This document shows, piece by piece, positions 44,870 through 54,149 of a stretch of 64,000 bases of DNA (the first letter of the stretch is position 1; each line of letters starts with the position of its first letter). The notes under the pieces are model-generated. The model was not told the DNA's origin, searched no databases, and saw only the letters and a program-made list of their open reading frames with translations. The stretch spans positions 558,001 through 622,000 of the forward strand of contig CP138355.1 of NCBI GenBank assembly GCA_033584155.1, written 5' to 3'. The stretch is from Candidatus Electrothrix scaldis (GTDB taxonomy: Bacteria; Desulfobacterota; Desulfobulbia; Desulfobulbales; Desulfobulbaceae). Both the position numbers and the translations under genes were made by a program.

Positions 44870-47800
44870 ATGAAAACACAGGAGAGGATTTATCCCCTCT
44901 TAATTGGGCTGCTTATTGTACTCACCGTTGTGCAGGTGCAGGCGGCAGAGATTGCCGTGGATGGTAGCACCTGCACCTTGGCCGATGCCATTACGGCGGC
45001 CAATACTAATGGCAATGCAGGCGGATGCACCGGTAGCGGGTCGTATGGAGATGATACCATCACTCTGACGAACGATATTAATCTTACGGCTGCACTGCCT
45101 GAGGTTACCACCACTATTATCATTGAGGGGCAGGAACATACTATTGACGGTAATGATACCTACCGAGTGTTGTACGTCGAGAGCAGCGGTAACCTGACCC
45201 TGAATGCCACCACAATTACCGGCGGGAAAACGACAGAAAACGGTGGCGGTATTTACAATAAAGGCCGTCTCACCCTAACCGATTCCACGGTCGACGGCAA
45301 CACAGCAAACTGGGGAGGAGGTATTTATAACAACCTAGGAACAGTGACATTGACCAACTCTACAGTCAGCGAGAACACAGCAACAGCTCACGGTGGCGGC
45401 ATTTACAGCTCACAAGGCGGCCTCATCTTGACGAACTCTATAGTCAGTGGCAACACAGCAACGTTTAGCAGTGGTGGCATAGGTAGTAACTTGACAACTG
45501 TCACCGTAACCTATTCCACGATTAGGGGTAACATGGCACAACAAGCTGGTGGTATTGCTAACGAGGATGGAAGCTTTACTCTTACAGGTTCCACGGTCAG
45601 TAACAATACAGCTGAAAACATTGGCGGAATTTCAAACGTGGATGGCAGCCTCACCCTGATGAACTCGACAGTCAGTGGCAATACAGCAACGGCTCACGTT
45701 GTTGGTGGCATTTATAACTTCCAAATTAACAGCGACTCAACAGTCACTCTTATCAACTCTACAGTCAGTGACAATAAAGCTGAAGAAAACGTTGGCGGCA
45801 TTTATAATTACGATGGCACAGTCACACTGACCAGCTCATTAATCAGCGGTAATATAGCCCTCGGTTTAGTGAATGAACTTGCTAATGACAACATGGGCAG
45901 CATCGATGCCGATAGTCATAATGTCTTCGGCCATAATGCCGAGACTAATACCGATGCATTCCTCAATTTTACTCCCGGCGACAGCGATGTTAATGCCACC
46001 AGCGATGGCACTAATACTCCTCTTGCCTCCATCCTTGACACGACCCTAGCCGATAACGACGGCCCGACCCAGACCCACGCCCTGGTTGCAGGTAGCCCTG
46101 CCATTGATCTGGATATATCATGTAACGGAGGCTTGATCATTGATGACCAACGAGGCTATAGCCGCCCTGCTGGCTCAGGCTGCGATGCAGGGGCTTTTGA
46201 ATACGGTGCCATTCTTATTGTTGATACAGACAACGATGGTGTAGCAGACGATATTGACAACTGCCCACTCACAGCTAATCCTGACCAGATAGACACAGAC
46301 GAGGACGGTATAGGTGATGCCTGCGATGTATGCCCTGATGGCGATGATAAGGTCGACACTGACGCGGATGGCGTACCCGATGCTTGCGATAACTGTCTAG
46401 AAGTTAGTAATCCCACACAGGCTGATAATGACGGTGATAATATTGGTGACGCTTGTGATATCTGTCAAAATGGCCCTGACAACATAGATACTGATCATGA
46501 TGGCATACCCGATGCCTGCGATATCTGTCCTGATGGCGACGATAAGGTCGATACTGACGCAGATGGCGTACCCGATACGTGCGATAACTGTCTAGCTGTT
46601 AGCAATCCTACACAAGAGGATAATGACGGCGATAATATTGGTAACGCTTGTGATATCTGTCAAAGCGGACCTGATAACATAGATATCGATAATGATGGCG
46701 TACCCGATGCCTGCGATGTATGCCCTGATGGCGATGATAAGGTCGACACTGACGCGGATGGCGTACCCGATGCTTGCGATAACTGTCTAGCTGTTAGCAA
46801 TCCTACACAAGAGGATAATGACGGCGATAATATTGGTAACGCTTGTGATATCTGTCAAAGCGGACCTGATAACATAGATATCGATAATGATGGCGTACCC
46901 GATGCCTGCGATGTATGCCCTGATGGCGATGATAAGGTCGATACTGACGCGGATGGCGTACCCGATACGTGCGATAACTGTCTAGAAGTTAGTAATCCCA
47001 CACAGGCTGATAATGACGGTGATAATATTGGTGACGCTTGTGATATATGTCAAAATGGCCCTGACAACATAGATACTGATCATGATGGCATACCCGATGC
47101 CTGCGATATCTGTCCTGATGGCGATGATAAGGTCGATACTGACGCGGATGGCGTACCCGATACGTGCGATAACTGTCTAGCTGTTAGCAATCCTACACAA
47201 GAGGATAATGACGGCGATAATATTGGTAACGCTTGTGATATCTGTCAAAGCGGACCTGATAACATAGATATCGATAATGATGGCATACCCGATGCCTGCG
47301 ATATCTGTCCTGATGGCGACGATAAGGTCGATACTGACGCGGATGGCGTACCCGATACGTGCGATAACTGTCTAGCTGTTAGCAATCCTACACAAAAGGA
47401 TAATGACGGTGATAATATTGGTGACGCCTGTGATATATGTCAAAGCGGACCTGATAACGTAGACACTGATTATGATGGTGTTCCAGATGCCTGCGATATC
47501 TGCCCAGATGGCGATGATAAGGTCGATACCGACGGTGATGGCGTACCCGATACGTGCGATAACTGTCTAGCTGTTAGCAATCCTACACAAGAGGATAATG
47601 ACAGCGATAATATTGGCGACGCTTGTGATATCTGTCAGAACGGGCCTGATAACCTAGATTTCGATAACGATGGCGTCCCAGATGCCTGCGATGTTTGTCT
47701 GGATGGCGATGATAAAGTCGATACCGACGCGGATGGGATTCCCGATGCTTGTGATAATTGTCTAGAAGTTAGCAACCCCACTCAAGCTGATAATGACGGT

Positions 47801-48055
47801 GACAATATCGGTGACGCTTGTGATATATGTCAGAACGGGCCTGATAACCTAGATTTCGATAATGATGGCGTCCCAAATGCCTGCGATATTTGTCTGGATG
47901 GCGATGATAATATAGATACTGACGCTGATGGGGTTCCTGATTCTTGCGATATCTGCCCGAACGGGCCTGATAACGTGGACACCGATAATAATGGCGTACC
48001 TGATGCCTGTGAACGAAATATAATCCTTACTCCGATTTATCAGTTACTTTTGTAA
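44870..48055 (+). CDS. Exported beta-helix and thrombospondin type 3 repeat protein
   Basis: A signal peptide (PLLIGLLIVLTVVQVQA) leads to a parallel beta-helix region (residues about 30-370) with many N-S-T-V-S-x-N-T-A turns, a choice-of-anchor Q segment (ALVAGSPAIDLD through DDQRGYSRPAGSGCDAGAFEY), and from about residue 485 a calcium-binding thrombospondin type 3 array of D-x-D-x-D-G-x-x-D-x-C units. The array is eight 65-residue units plus a partial. The C-terminus is RNIILTPIYQLLL. It is probably a surface adhesin, with the repeats as a Ca2+-stiffened stalk. A terminator follows. Confidence 0.9.
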   Translation: MKTQERIYPLLIGLLIVLTVVQVQAAEIAVDGSTCTLADAITAANTNGNAGGCTGSGSYGDDTITLTNDINLTAALPEVTTTIIIEGQEHTIDGNDTYRVLYVESSGNLTLNATTITGGKTTENGGGIYNKGRLTLTDSTVDGNTANWGGGIYNNLGTVTLTNSTVSENTATAHGGGIYSSQGGLILTNSIVSGNTATFSSGGIGSNLTTVTVTYSTIRGNMAQQAGGIANEDGSFTLTGSTVSNNTAENIGGISNVDGSLTLMNSTVSGNTATAHVVGGIYNFQINSDSTVTLINSTVSDNKAEENVGGIYNYDGTVTLTSSLISGNIALGLVNELANDNMGSIDADSHNVFGHNAETNTDAFLNFTPGDSDVNATSDGTNTPLASILDTTLADNDGPTQTHALVAGSPAIDLDISCNGGLIIDDQRGYSRPAGSGCDAGAFEYGAILIVDTDNDGVADDIDNCPLTANPDQIDTDEDGIGDACDVCPDGDDKVDTDADGVPDACDNCLEVSNPTQADNDGDNIGDACDICQNGPDNIDTDHDGIPDACDICPDGDDKVDTDADGVPDTCDNCLAVSNPTQEDNDGDNIGNACDICQSGPDNIDIDNDGVPDACDVCPDGDDKVDTDADGVPDACDNCLAVSNPTQEDNDGDNIGNACDICQSGPDNIDIDNDGVPDACDVCPDGDDKVDTDADGVPDTCDNCLEVSNPTQADNDGDNIGDACDICQNGPDNIDTDHDGIPDACDICPDGDDKVDTDADGVPDTCDNCLAVSNPTQEDNDGDNIGNACDICQSGPDNIDIDNDGIPDACDICPDGDDKVDTDADGVPDTCDNCLAVSNPTQKDNDGDNIGDACDICQSGPDNVDTDYDGVPDACDICPDGDDKVDTDGDGVPDTCDNCLAVSNPTQEDNDSDNIGDACDICQNGPDNLDFDNDGVPDACDVCLDGDDKVDTDADGIPDACDNCLEVSNPTQADNDGDNIGDACDICQNGPDNLDFDNDGVPNACDICLDGDDNIDTDADGVPDSCDICPNGPDNVDTDNNGVPDACERNIILTPIYQLLL
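46325..47884 (+). repeat. Eight tandem 195-bp coding repeats
   Basis: Each 195-bp unit encodes 65 residues of thrombospondin type 3 motifs (CPDGDDKVDTDADGVPD and on). Several units are almost identical in DNA, including silent sites, and only a few codons vary. This implies recent unequal exchange. Confidence 0.9.
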
Positions 48056-48082
48056 TATCTTCATCTATCTGTTCAATAAGAC

Positions 48083-48112
48083 AGGGCAGGCCCGAGTGGC
48101 TCTGCCCTTTTT
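48083..48112 (+). terminator. Rho-independent terminator of the repeat-protein gene
   Basis: AGGGCAG (48083-48089) and CTGCCCT (48102-48108) pair across a short loop, and a T-run follows. Confidence 0.75.
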
Positions 48113-48317
48113 ATTCACTATTTCCCGCTCCCCTGCACGAAAAATATACGGATCACCGCAATGATAAGGTGAATCAGCACAAGCAAGACAGTTTATCACC
48201 AACAAGCCACATTCCCTTTGCAACCTGCCGACCAAATAAGTATCCTGGAATAATACAAAGAAGATACGTCATCCGGCAAGACAACCCGCAATGGACAAGG
48301 ACGCAGAGAGGAACTCC

Positions 48318-48565
48318 ATGCACGATACACTCCAAGAACTGAAGACCCGCCTGCAAGAGATCAACGACCTGGGCATGGCAGCCAGCCTGCTCAACTGGGA
48401 CCAATCCACCTACACTACATGCCCCCTGAAGGAACTGCTGCCCGTGCTCGCCAGCTGGCAACCCTGGCCCGTCTCTCGCAGGAGAAGTTTGTTGATCCTG
48501 CCATCGGCAGATTGCTTGATCAGCTGGAGCCCTGGGCCGAGGAGCAGCCCGATGATGCCAGCCTG
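48318..48565 (+). pseudogene. N-terminal scrap of an M32-type carboxypeptidase
   Basis: The frame from 48318 starts MHDTLQELKTRLQEINDLGM then AASLLNWDQSTY, like the start of M32 metallocarboxypeptidases. A few extra bases near 48417 shift it, and another frame continues RQLATLARLSQEKFVDPAIG to WAEEQPDDASL at about 48563. There the match to beta-helix sequence begins, so the active-site HExxH region is lost. Confidence 0.7.
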
Positions 48566-48873
48566 AATCCTCAATAATCTTGTGATCAGAGAACGCGCTG
48601 TCGGGAATGGCTTAATGAACGGGGGCGTGAGTATTGTGGAGGATAATCGTGTTGACCAGACCGGCTCTGTGGGAATAGCCGTTAATAGCAGCACGGTCCT
48701 GAGGTTGAACCGTAATCAGATAAGCAAAACAGGCTCTCCAGGTATTGTTCTTGTCTTCGGCTCAAAGGTGCATGAGATGAAAGACAATACCATGACTAAT
48801 ACTCGTGGACCCAAGCTGGTCGTTGAGGAGAGCGAGATTTATTCACGCTAACAGCGGCGTATCTCTAATGTAA
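48563..48873 (+). pseudogene. Duplicated 3' end of the beta-helix lipoprotein gene
   Basis: This matches, in inverted orientation and with few changes, 58754-59062 of the gene at 58777-60147. It encodes LMNGGVSIVEDNRVDQTGSV and the same C-terminal SEIYSR stop, and the match runs about 20 bases past the stop. It joins the M32 scrap at a TGCCAG...GAATCC microhomology. Confidence 0.85.
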
Positions 48874-48884
48874 GTAGAGCATCC

Positions 48885-49408
48885 TCAAAAAGCCAACCTC
48901 TCATACAGGCAATACTGCAGGACTTGCCTTGGCATTTGCTCAAAGAACGCAAAAAATCGAGCGATAATATGATTCAGCTGGCTGCGTAAAAGTAAAAACC
49001 GTGAAAGATATAAATTTTCAAGCTGTTCCTGCAACTTCCTGAGCAGAACCATCAGATTCATGACCAGGAAGATACAGTTGATCCATGCTTCAGAGGTTCT
49101 CTGAAGTTTTGCCCGGATGTAGTTGAGTCGGTAGCCGTTTTTTCCTTGGCCAAATTTCCCCTCAATGGGGATCCGTTCTCGACTATCCCGAATTCGTTGT
49201 GCTTTCAGTTCCCGAAGACGTTCTTTGTTTTCTTCTGTCTCTTTCGGGGACCTGCCCATTCGTTTACCACCAAATCGAATACCTTTCTCTTTGAGATATT
49301 TACGATTTTCTCTTGTTCCGTAAATTTGATCAGCAAGCACTGCTGCAGGATAGTAGCCATTTCGGCGTTTGTAGTTTTCCACCTGCGCCTGCAAATCCGT
49401 GCCTTCGT
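48885..49408 (-). pseudogene. IS5-like transposase, C-terminal half
   Basis: It encodes LQAQVENYKRRNGYYPAAVL and onwards, with ADQIYGTRENRKYLKEKGIR and a Glu in IPIEGKFGQGKNGYRLNYIR, the third catalytic acid of IS5-type enzymes. It is severed from its N-terminal half at 50980-52014 by the ISKra4-like element. Confidence 0.75.
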
Positions 49409-50979
49409 GGGAGCATTCCCAAAAAGTAGGTCAAATGACACTCGCGGCCTTTAGGGAAAAAACATGCTCTCTCAACATGTTCCATCGGCCAGCTTTATAG
49501 TGCGCTCGTAAATACAACATAGCCTCCGCTGTTTCCTGCAACCAGAACAGCGAAGCGCCCTTAAGGCGCAGATTAACCACTCTGCGTATCGCGCTCTCGA
49601 CGGACCCGCTCCCTATCGGTAAACTTTTTTCCGCGACATCGGAATAAAGCATGCGATGCATGTTGCGGACAAAATAATCCCGCTCTGTTTTGAGCTTTTT
49701 GTTTCGACTCCTGCGATAAAGCTCTTTTATCGCCTCAACTACTTCCTGACTTCTGCCGTTTTTCAACATGGCTCTATGTTTCGCAAACCATCGCTTCCTT
49801 TGTGCCGGTTTTAATTTTTTCTGCAATCCTGATACCTTGTTTAGATGCTCAGCTGCATGATAAAAATCGAGAAGTTCATGGCACTGATTGGAGGCAAGGC
49901 CGAGTGACGTGAACAGCTTACTGACACGATTCCATATCCATCGGGCACCGTCGGCGACAAACAACACTTTCGCTGCCGAGCTCACATTGATCTTTTCAAG
50001 ATAAAAACGTAGGAGCGAAAAAACAGCATCCGGCCCTTTCATACTCGCATCTATAAACGGCGCAAAGGTCCTGTCAACTTTTCCTTGATCGTTAACCGTA
50101 TGAATAATCAAAAGCTTAGGTTCTCGCCATGCACCGTGATATCCCGAGCGTCCCTTTTGGGTTTTAGGACCGCGTTTCTTTTCTCGTATCCGAACACGTC
50201 CCCCGTCCACAGAAACTACAACCCGGCAACCGGACAATGTCTCGGAAAAGTTGTATCCTTCAGTCCGGGCCGACAGCTTCGCACGTTGAGCGTAGCGTCG
50301 GCAGGTGTTACATATCTTCTTGATAGCAAGGAATATTCCATTCCCCTCCAAAACCTGTCGGGCTTCAGCATAAGAGCCGACAATGACGGCTGTTGAGCTG
50401 ACTTCAGAGGCAAGTTTTGGAGTCAGGCGATCATGTATACCCAGGAGAAACAAGCCCGGATAAATGCCGTTTCTTTTTTTGCGTCTCTTATCTTTTTTGA
50501 CCGCCCGACTGAAGTAGCTCGCCACTACTGTGATCGTTACACCAAGTGAAGTCGATATGTTAACTCCCCGTACACCCTGATTCTTCATTTTTTTAGGAAT
50601 AGAGCGTACTACTTTCCTTTCCTCGTCCTGTATCTTATCTCTCTTCAGACTTTCCTGTATTTTCAATGCCAAGATACGAGCAGCAAGCCTGTTTGTTGCT
50701 TTAACTATCTGTTGTTCGGCTTTATGCAGGGAAGCAGGGCAGTTGATATGAAATATCTCATTAATCAGCCATTTAATTTCAAGCTGACTGTCATAGATCT
50801 CATTTTCCAATACACCAAGATTTCCTTCGACGGAACACGTTCCCTTTTTCATGATTTGCTGTCCTGAATTTGAAAGAGTGATTCAGGGCTGTGTTAATTC
50901 CATGAATTGATCCTGATGTCTTGCAAAAAACAAATCAGCAGTTAAAAAAAGTACATTCCTACTTTTTGGGAATGCTCCC
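49409..50979. mobile_element. ISKra4-like element, 22-bp perfect inverted repeats, 8-bp target duplication
   Basis: The ends at 49409-49430 and 50958-50979 are exact complements over 22 bp (starting GGGAGCATTCCC). GCCTTCGT flanks both sides (49401-49408, 50980-50987), an 8-bp target duplication. The element holds one full-length transposase and may still be active. Confidence 0.93.
49431..50852 (-). CDS. ISKra4-type transposase
   Basis: This 473-residue transposase has the pattern VVVSVDGGRVRIREK, WREPKLLIIHTV, LFVADGARWIWNRV, LLDFYHAAEHLNKV and a C-terminal LPIGSGSVESAIRRVVNLRL with GRWNMLREHV. The Asp residues in VSVDGG and VADGAR and the Glu in SVESAI make the DDE set. Length and end sequences agree with ISKra4, and no frameshift is seen. 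Confidence 0.88.
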   Translation of the reverse strand: MKKGTCSVEGNLGVLENEIYDSQLEIKWLINEIFHINCPASLHKAEQQIVKATNRLAARILALKIQESLKRDKIQDEERKVVRSIPKKMKNQGVRGVNISTSLGVTITVVASYFSRAVKKDKRRKKRNGIYPGLFLLGIHDRLTPKLASEVSSTAVIVGSYAEARQVLEGNGIFLAIKKICNTCRRYAQRAKLSARTEGYNFSETLSGCRVVVSVDGGRVRIREKKRGPKTQKGRSGYHGAWREPKLLIIHTVNDQGKVDRTFAPFIDASMKGPDAVFSLLRFYLEKINVSSAAKVLFVADGARWIWNRVSKLFTSLGLASNQCHELLDFYHAAEHLNKVSGLQKKLKPAQRKRWFAKHRAMLKNGRSQEVVEAIKELYRRSRNKKLKTERDYFVRNMHRMLYSDVAEKSLPIGSGSVESAIRRVVNLRLKGASLFWLQETAEAMLYLRAHYKAGRWNMLREHVFSLKAASVI

Positions 50980-52014
50980 GCCTTCGTTGAAGGCATCCCA
51001 ACCAATATAATCGACAAAAGCCAAACCATCGACCATGCTCACGCTGAGTTTGGCACCGAACTCCACATTTTTACCTGCTTTTCCACGAACTATTGGTCGT
51101 ACATGAGGTTGGGCAATGGAAACAATTCGGTCATCGCAACGTCGTTTTCGTTTTTTGTACATCTCATCCTGCTGGCGATACACATGCTGAATGATCCAAT
51201 ACTGTCGTTGTTGCTGATGGGGAAGTGGAAAAGATGCCGATCCAATATTATCAAGTAATTCATCAACATATCGCAAATTTCTTCGGACGTACTGGAGTTG
51301 CTGCCTAAGTCCGCGCCGCAGATTTTTTTTGCCTGGTTTCTTTTTTTTAGCCAGGTTCAGGTAGTTTTTGCGAGCAACTCTCCGATATGTCCTGGGCTTT
51401 TTGGGGTAGTCACTCTGTTTGTACAGATCATCAATCAGCTGCTCGGAAATCTCACGGGCTTCGTTGAGTAAACTCAGATCAGTCGGGTAACGAATCGCTT
51501 GCTCAGCAACCGTTGCATCGACAAGCATTTTCCCCTTATTTTCAACGCGCTCTTCCTCACCCTTATCCTCTTTTTCATCTTCATTTGCCGTACTTTTCTT
51601 TGAGAAAGCAAGTTTTTCCAAAATCACTTCTTCAAACGCAGAAAAGACATCCTTTCCCATCCGTTTTCGAATCTCAACAAACAGACTGGGAGCTAGAGGT
51701 TGCTTGTCTTGAAAAGAAGAAAATCCAACAAAATACTGAAGATAGGGGTTCTCCTGAATCTGGAGTACGGTTTCTTCGTCACTGAGCGTCAGCTTATGTT
51801 TAATGATTAACGCGCCGATCACCAATCTGGCATTTTTGGCAGGTCGCCCCTGACGCGGGTCCAATGTTCGGTAATATCTGATGGCGAACTCATCCCACGG
51901 AATAACTTTATGCCATTTGATCCATCTGTTTTCAGGGTTCAGTTTGCCTCCAAACGGAAGGCTGAATCCTTCAAGTGTAAGCTGTCTGTCACTGGTGTAC
52001 CTGATCATGTGCAT
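50980..52014 (-). pseudogene. IS5-like transposase, N-terminal half
   Basis: It starts at 52014 (MHMIRYTSDRQLTLEGF), has the DUF772-like region FAIRYYRTLDPRQGRPAKNA, a charged Glu/Lys insert, catalytic-type GKMLVDATVAEQAIRYPTDL, a basic linker, and SVSMVDGLAFVDYIGWDAFN before the break. Removing the inner element and one GCCTTCGT gives ...DAFNEGTDLQAQVENY... in frame with 48885-49408. Confidence 0.75.
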
Positions 52015-52122
52015 GCCTTATGAGGGGGTGAACGTCAAAAACATGCATATGTTACAATATTTTTACATCTTTTTCATTTAAAATCAGCGCACTGAGAGTT
52101 TTTAAGGACAATCTAAGTAGAG

Positions 52123-52565
52123 TTTCTCTTTCGGAATGCGAAGCAATATACCGGCCTCACACATTGTCAGGCGCGAAGTGGAAATAAGGAAGGCAAAAAA
52201 AAAATTGGACGGAGTTGCTGTTTGATCTGATTGAGGAAAAAGATCCTCAATTTTTTCCGGCTGCATCCTGATGAATAAAGTTGCGGTTCCGCTATGTAGT
52301 CAGGGACCGTTCACAGCGACTGCCGCGTAGATGCGCTTCGGGGGATATGTACCAGTGCGCCTTTCCCGTGCTGTATTCAAAAAAAATGTTAACTACTTTT
52401 GCAGGCATATGAAGCATGCCGAATTAATAAGTAAAGAAATGTACATGAGGCCGTGATATTTTTTGAACATCAATATCTTCCTTGATTATAGAGGCAACGA
52501 TTATCAGACCCACTCGGCAAACCAAGATGGAAAATATAAAATATTTTTTCGGTTTGCATAATCAG
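52123..52565. other. Gap with an orphan terminator and possible gene tail
   Basis: One frame ends NWTELLFDLIEEKDPQFFPA and AS then a stop at 52268, and overlaps a strong hairpin (ATTGAGGA with TCCTCAAT, 52230-52251) with a T-run. This may be the end of a gene cut by the IS5-like insertion, after a homopolymer shift at 52197-52205. I do not call it a gene. Confidence 0.3.
52230..52256 (+). terminator. Rho-independent terminator, orphan
   Basis: An 8-bp perfect stem (52230-52237 with 52244-52251) is followed by six T residues. No intact gene lies upstream. Confidence 0.5.
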
Positions 52566-52699
52566 GCTACCAACTTAAGGCGGAACGGCCTGCAAAGTCA
52601 AGCAATTACGCAAACAGATGCAGACTGGTCATAGCGGGGCTTTTGCTGCGTTCGGAGACTTCAAAAACCGAACTTTTGTCCCGGCTTAAGCTGGTAGCC
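52566..52699. mobile_element. 134-bp MITE with 9-bp target duplication
   Basis: CATAATCAG flanks it (52557-52565 and 52700-52708). The ends GGCTACCAACTTAAGGCGG and the complement of CCGGCTTAAGCTGGTAGCC match over 19 bp with two differences. It has no coding frame. The rest of 52709-53002 shows no gene. Confidence 0.75.
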
Positions 52700-53002
52700 C
52701 ATAATCAGACTGACGAAAGAATTTCCTCATTCATATGTAAAAACAAAGAAATATATCTTTCATTGAGGCAGAAGATAAAATAATCACGGGCTCATCATAT
52801 TTTCTTCTCCAACGCCTCGCTAACATCATTTCCTGTTATTCCATATCAGAGTAAAACTCTAAAAATCACCCTACCGTACAAAAATCTGTATTGGAAAAAA
52901 TGCTTTCTTCCGTTATGCTGCTTAATTGAAAGAGGCATAAAACCTCTCTCGTTTTTATGGGCATCAAGCAAGAATAAACAGCTAATGTCCGATCATAACT
53001 AC

Positions 53003-53047
53003 ACGCATAACTCGCTTTGCTCTTTTATAGAAAGCGAAACTCTGCGT
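53003..53047 (+). promoter_or_regulatory. Structured leader hairpin before a PilZ operon
   Basis: ACGCA (53003-53007) pairs with TGCGT (53043-53047) and TCGCTTT (53012-53018) with AAAGCGA (53031-53037), a stem with an internal loop, ending 4 bases before a GGAGG ribosome-binding site. It does not match the GEMM c-di-GMP riboswitch that I know. Confidence 0.4.
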
Positions 53048-53062
53048 TACCGGAGGTAAGCC

Positions 53063-53209
53063 ATGAATATCCTGCAAAACGGAGACCGTATTATCTATGG
53101 TGTAGTTCCAACAAAAAGATCACTGAAGAGATCATTGAACATGATGCTGCCTGTCAGTCCTTTCTTACCAGGCACACTCTCCTTCTTCCACGGTGGTCAT
53201 TATGAATAG
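53063..53209 (+). CDS. Small ORF coupled to the PilZ gene
   Basis: An ATG behind a strong GGAGGTAAGCC opens 48 codons (MNILQNGDRIIYGVVPTK, then a basic and hydrophobic stretch) that end 8 bases inside the PilZ gene. The PilZ start itself has little of a ribosome-binding site, so translation of this peptide may set PilZ expression. The peptide has no known family. Confidence 0.45.
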   Translation: MNILQNGDRIIYGVVPTKRSLKRSLNMMLPVSPFLPGTLSFFHGGHYE

Positions 53210-53582
53210 ACGTCAATTCACCCGTATCAAGTCCCCTTTTCCAGTTATTCTCAATTTCGGCAGAAACAAATATGAGTCTTTTGCAAACAATTTCAGCCTT
53301 GGTGGGATGTATGTTCAAGGCTGGTTTGACCAAGATATTGGTGATAGTTGCGAGATAAAATTATCTTTCTCAGACAAGCCAGAACTAACTATTGAAGCTA
53401 TTTGCTCCGTTGTCCGCCAGGACAAAGACGGTCTTGCATTGCGCTTCACTTCTATGGAGCCAGACAGCTTTTTATTCCTCCAGGAAGCCCTGTTATATAA
53501 AAATAACGCGCATTGGTGCAGTCAACCGGATTGGTGTACCCCACCTCCAACACCTCCGGCCTATAGCTGGAAAATGCTGTAG
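53202..53582 (+). CDS. PilZ domain protein
   Basis: The 126-residue protein has the c-di-GMP binding pair RRQFTRIK (R-x3-R type) and NFSLGGMYV (N-x-S-x-x-G), with a beta-barrel core. It would sense c-di-GMP and act on surface attachment or motility. Start at 53202 is chosen because MNRRQFTRIK is the family start. The C-terminus ends with a Pro- and Trp-rich tail (CTPPPTPPAYSW). It is a single-domain protein, and its partner is unknown. Confidence 0.85.
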   Translation: MNRRQFTRIKSPFPVILNFGRNKYESFANNFSLGGMYVQGWFDQDIGDSCEIKLSFSDKPELTIEAICSVVRQDKDGLALRFTSMEPDSFLFLQEALLYKNNAHWCSQPDWCTPPPTPPAYSWKML

Positions 53583-53624
53583 CAGCAAGAAGAAGGATAC
53601 TCTTTTCAACAACAAGCTGCTGTT

Positions 53625-54149
53625 TTAAAATTCCACACCCTTCTGCGCCGTTATTCCTTTCTGATACGGATGTTTTACCGGTTTCATTTCCGTAACCAGA
53701 TCGGCAAGTTCAATGAGTTCTTCCACCGCATCACGCCCGGTAATGCAGATATGCAGGTCTGCGGGCTTGCTCCCTAGTACCTTCAAGGCCTCCTCTTTTT
53801 CAATCATTCCGTAACGCAACAAATAGGTAAATTCATCCAGCACCACGGTGTGATATTCTCCTGATACTATAGCTTCCTTAGCCATTTTCCACGCCTCTCT
53901 GGCAGCCTCTTTGTCTTTTTCCAGATCATCGGAATTCCAGGTAAACCCCCGTCCCATAACGTGAAAATCTATCTCCTCCTGAAAGCGGGTCATCGCCTCC
54001 ATTTCACCGTATTTCCAGCTCCCCTTAATAAATTGAATAAAACAGGTTTTCATTCCGTGTCCAGCCGCTCGTAACGTCATGCCCAATGCAGCCGTGGTTT
54101 TTCCCTTCCCATGTCCGGTGAAAAGAAGGATCAGTCCTTTTTTGTTCAT
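53625..54149 (-). CDS. cobO: Cob(I)yrinic acid a,c-diamide adenosyltransferase
   Basis: The 174-residue protein starts with the P-loop LLFTGHGKGKTTAALGM and has MKTCFIQFIKGSWKYGE, a VVLDEFTYLLRYG segment, and VTEMKPVKHPYQKGITAQ. It adenosylates cobalamin precursors. Cobalamin supply fits the corrinoid methyltransferase gene 2 kb away. It is convergent with the PilZ gene. Confidence 0.93.
   Translation of the reverse strand: MNKKGLILLFTGHGKGKTTAALGMTLRAAGHGMKTCFIQFIKGSWKYGEMEAMTRFQEEIDFHVMGRGFTWNSDDLEKDKEAAREAWKMAKEAIVSGEYHTVVLDEFTYLLRYGMIEKEEALKVLGSKPADLHICITGRDAVEELIELADLVTEMKPVKHPYQKGITAQKGVEF

Larger units (their letters stand above)
48880..52113. mobile_element. IS5-like element carrying a nested ISKra4-like element
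   Basis: TAAGTAGAG flanks the unit at 48871-48879 and 52114-52122. Near the ends are weakly related CCTCAAAAA (left) and CCTTAAAAA (right, complement), so the exact ends are uncertain. Its transposase gene is split by the inner element, and rejoins in frame when that is removed. Confidence 0.7.

Noticed and set aside
48885-52014. Composite transposon carrying a cargo gene
   Set aside because: The inner unit is a complete ISKra4-like element with its own ends and target duplication, not cargo.
53003-53047. GEMM c-di-GMP riboswitch before the PilZ gene
   Set aside because: The leader lacks the conserved GEMM core sequences that I know; only a plain stem is seen.
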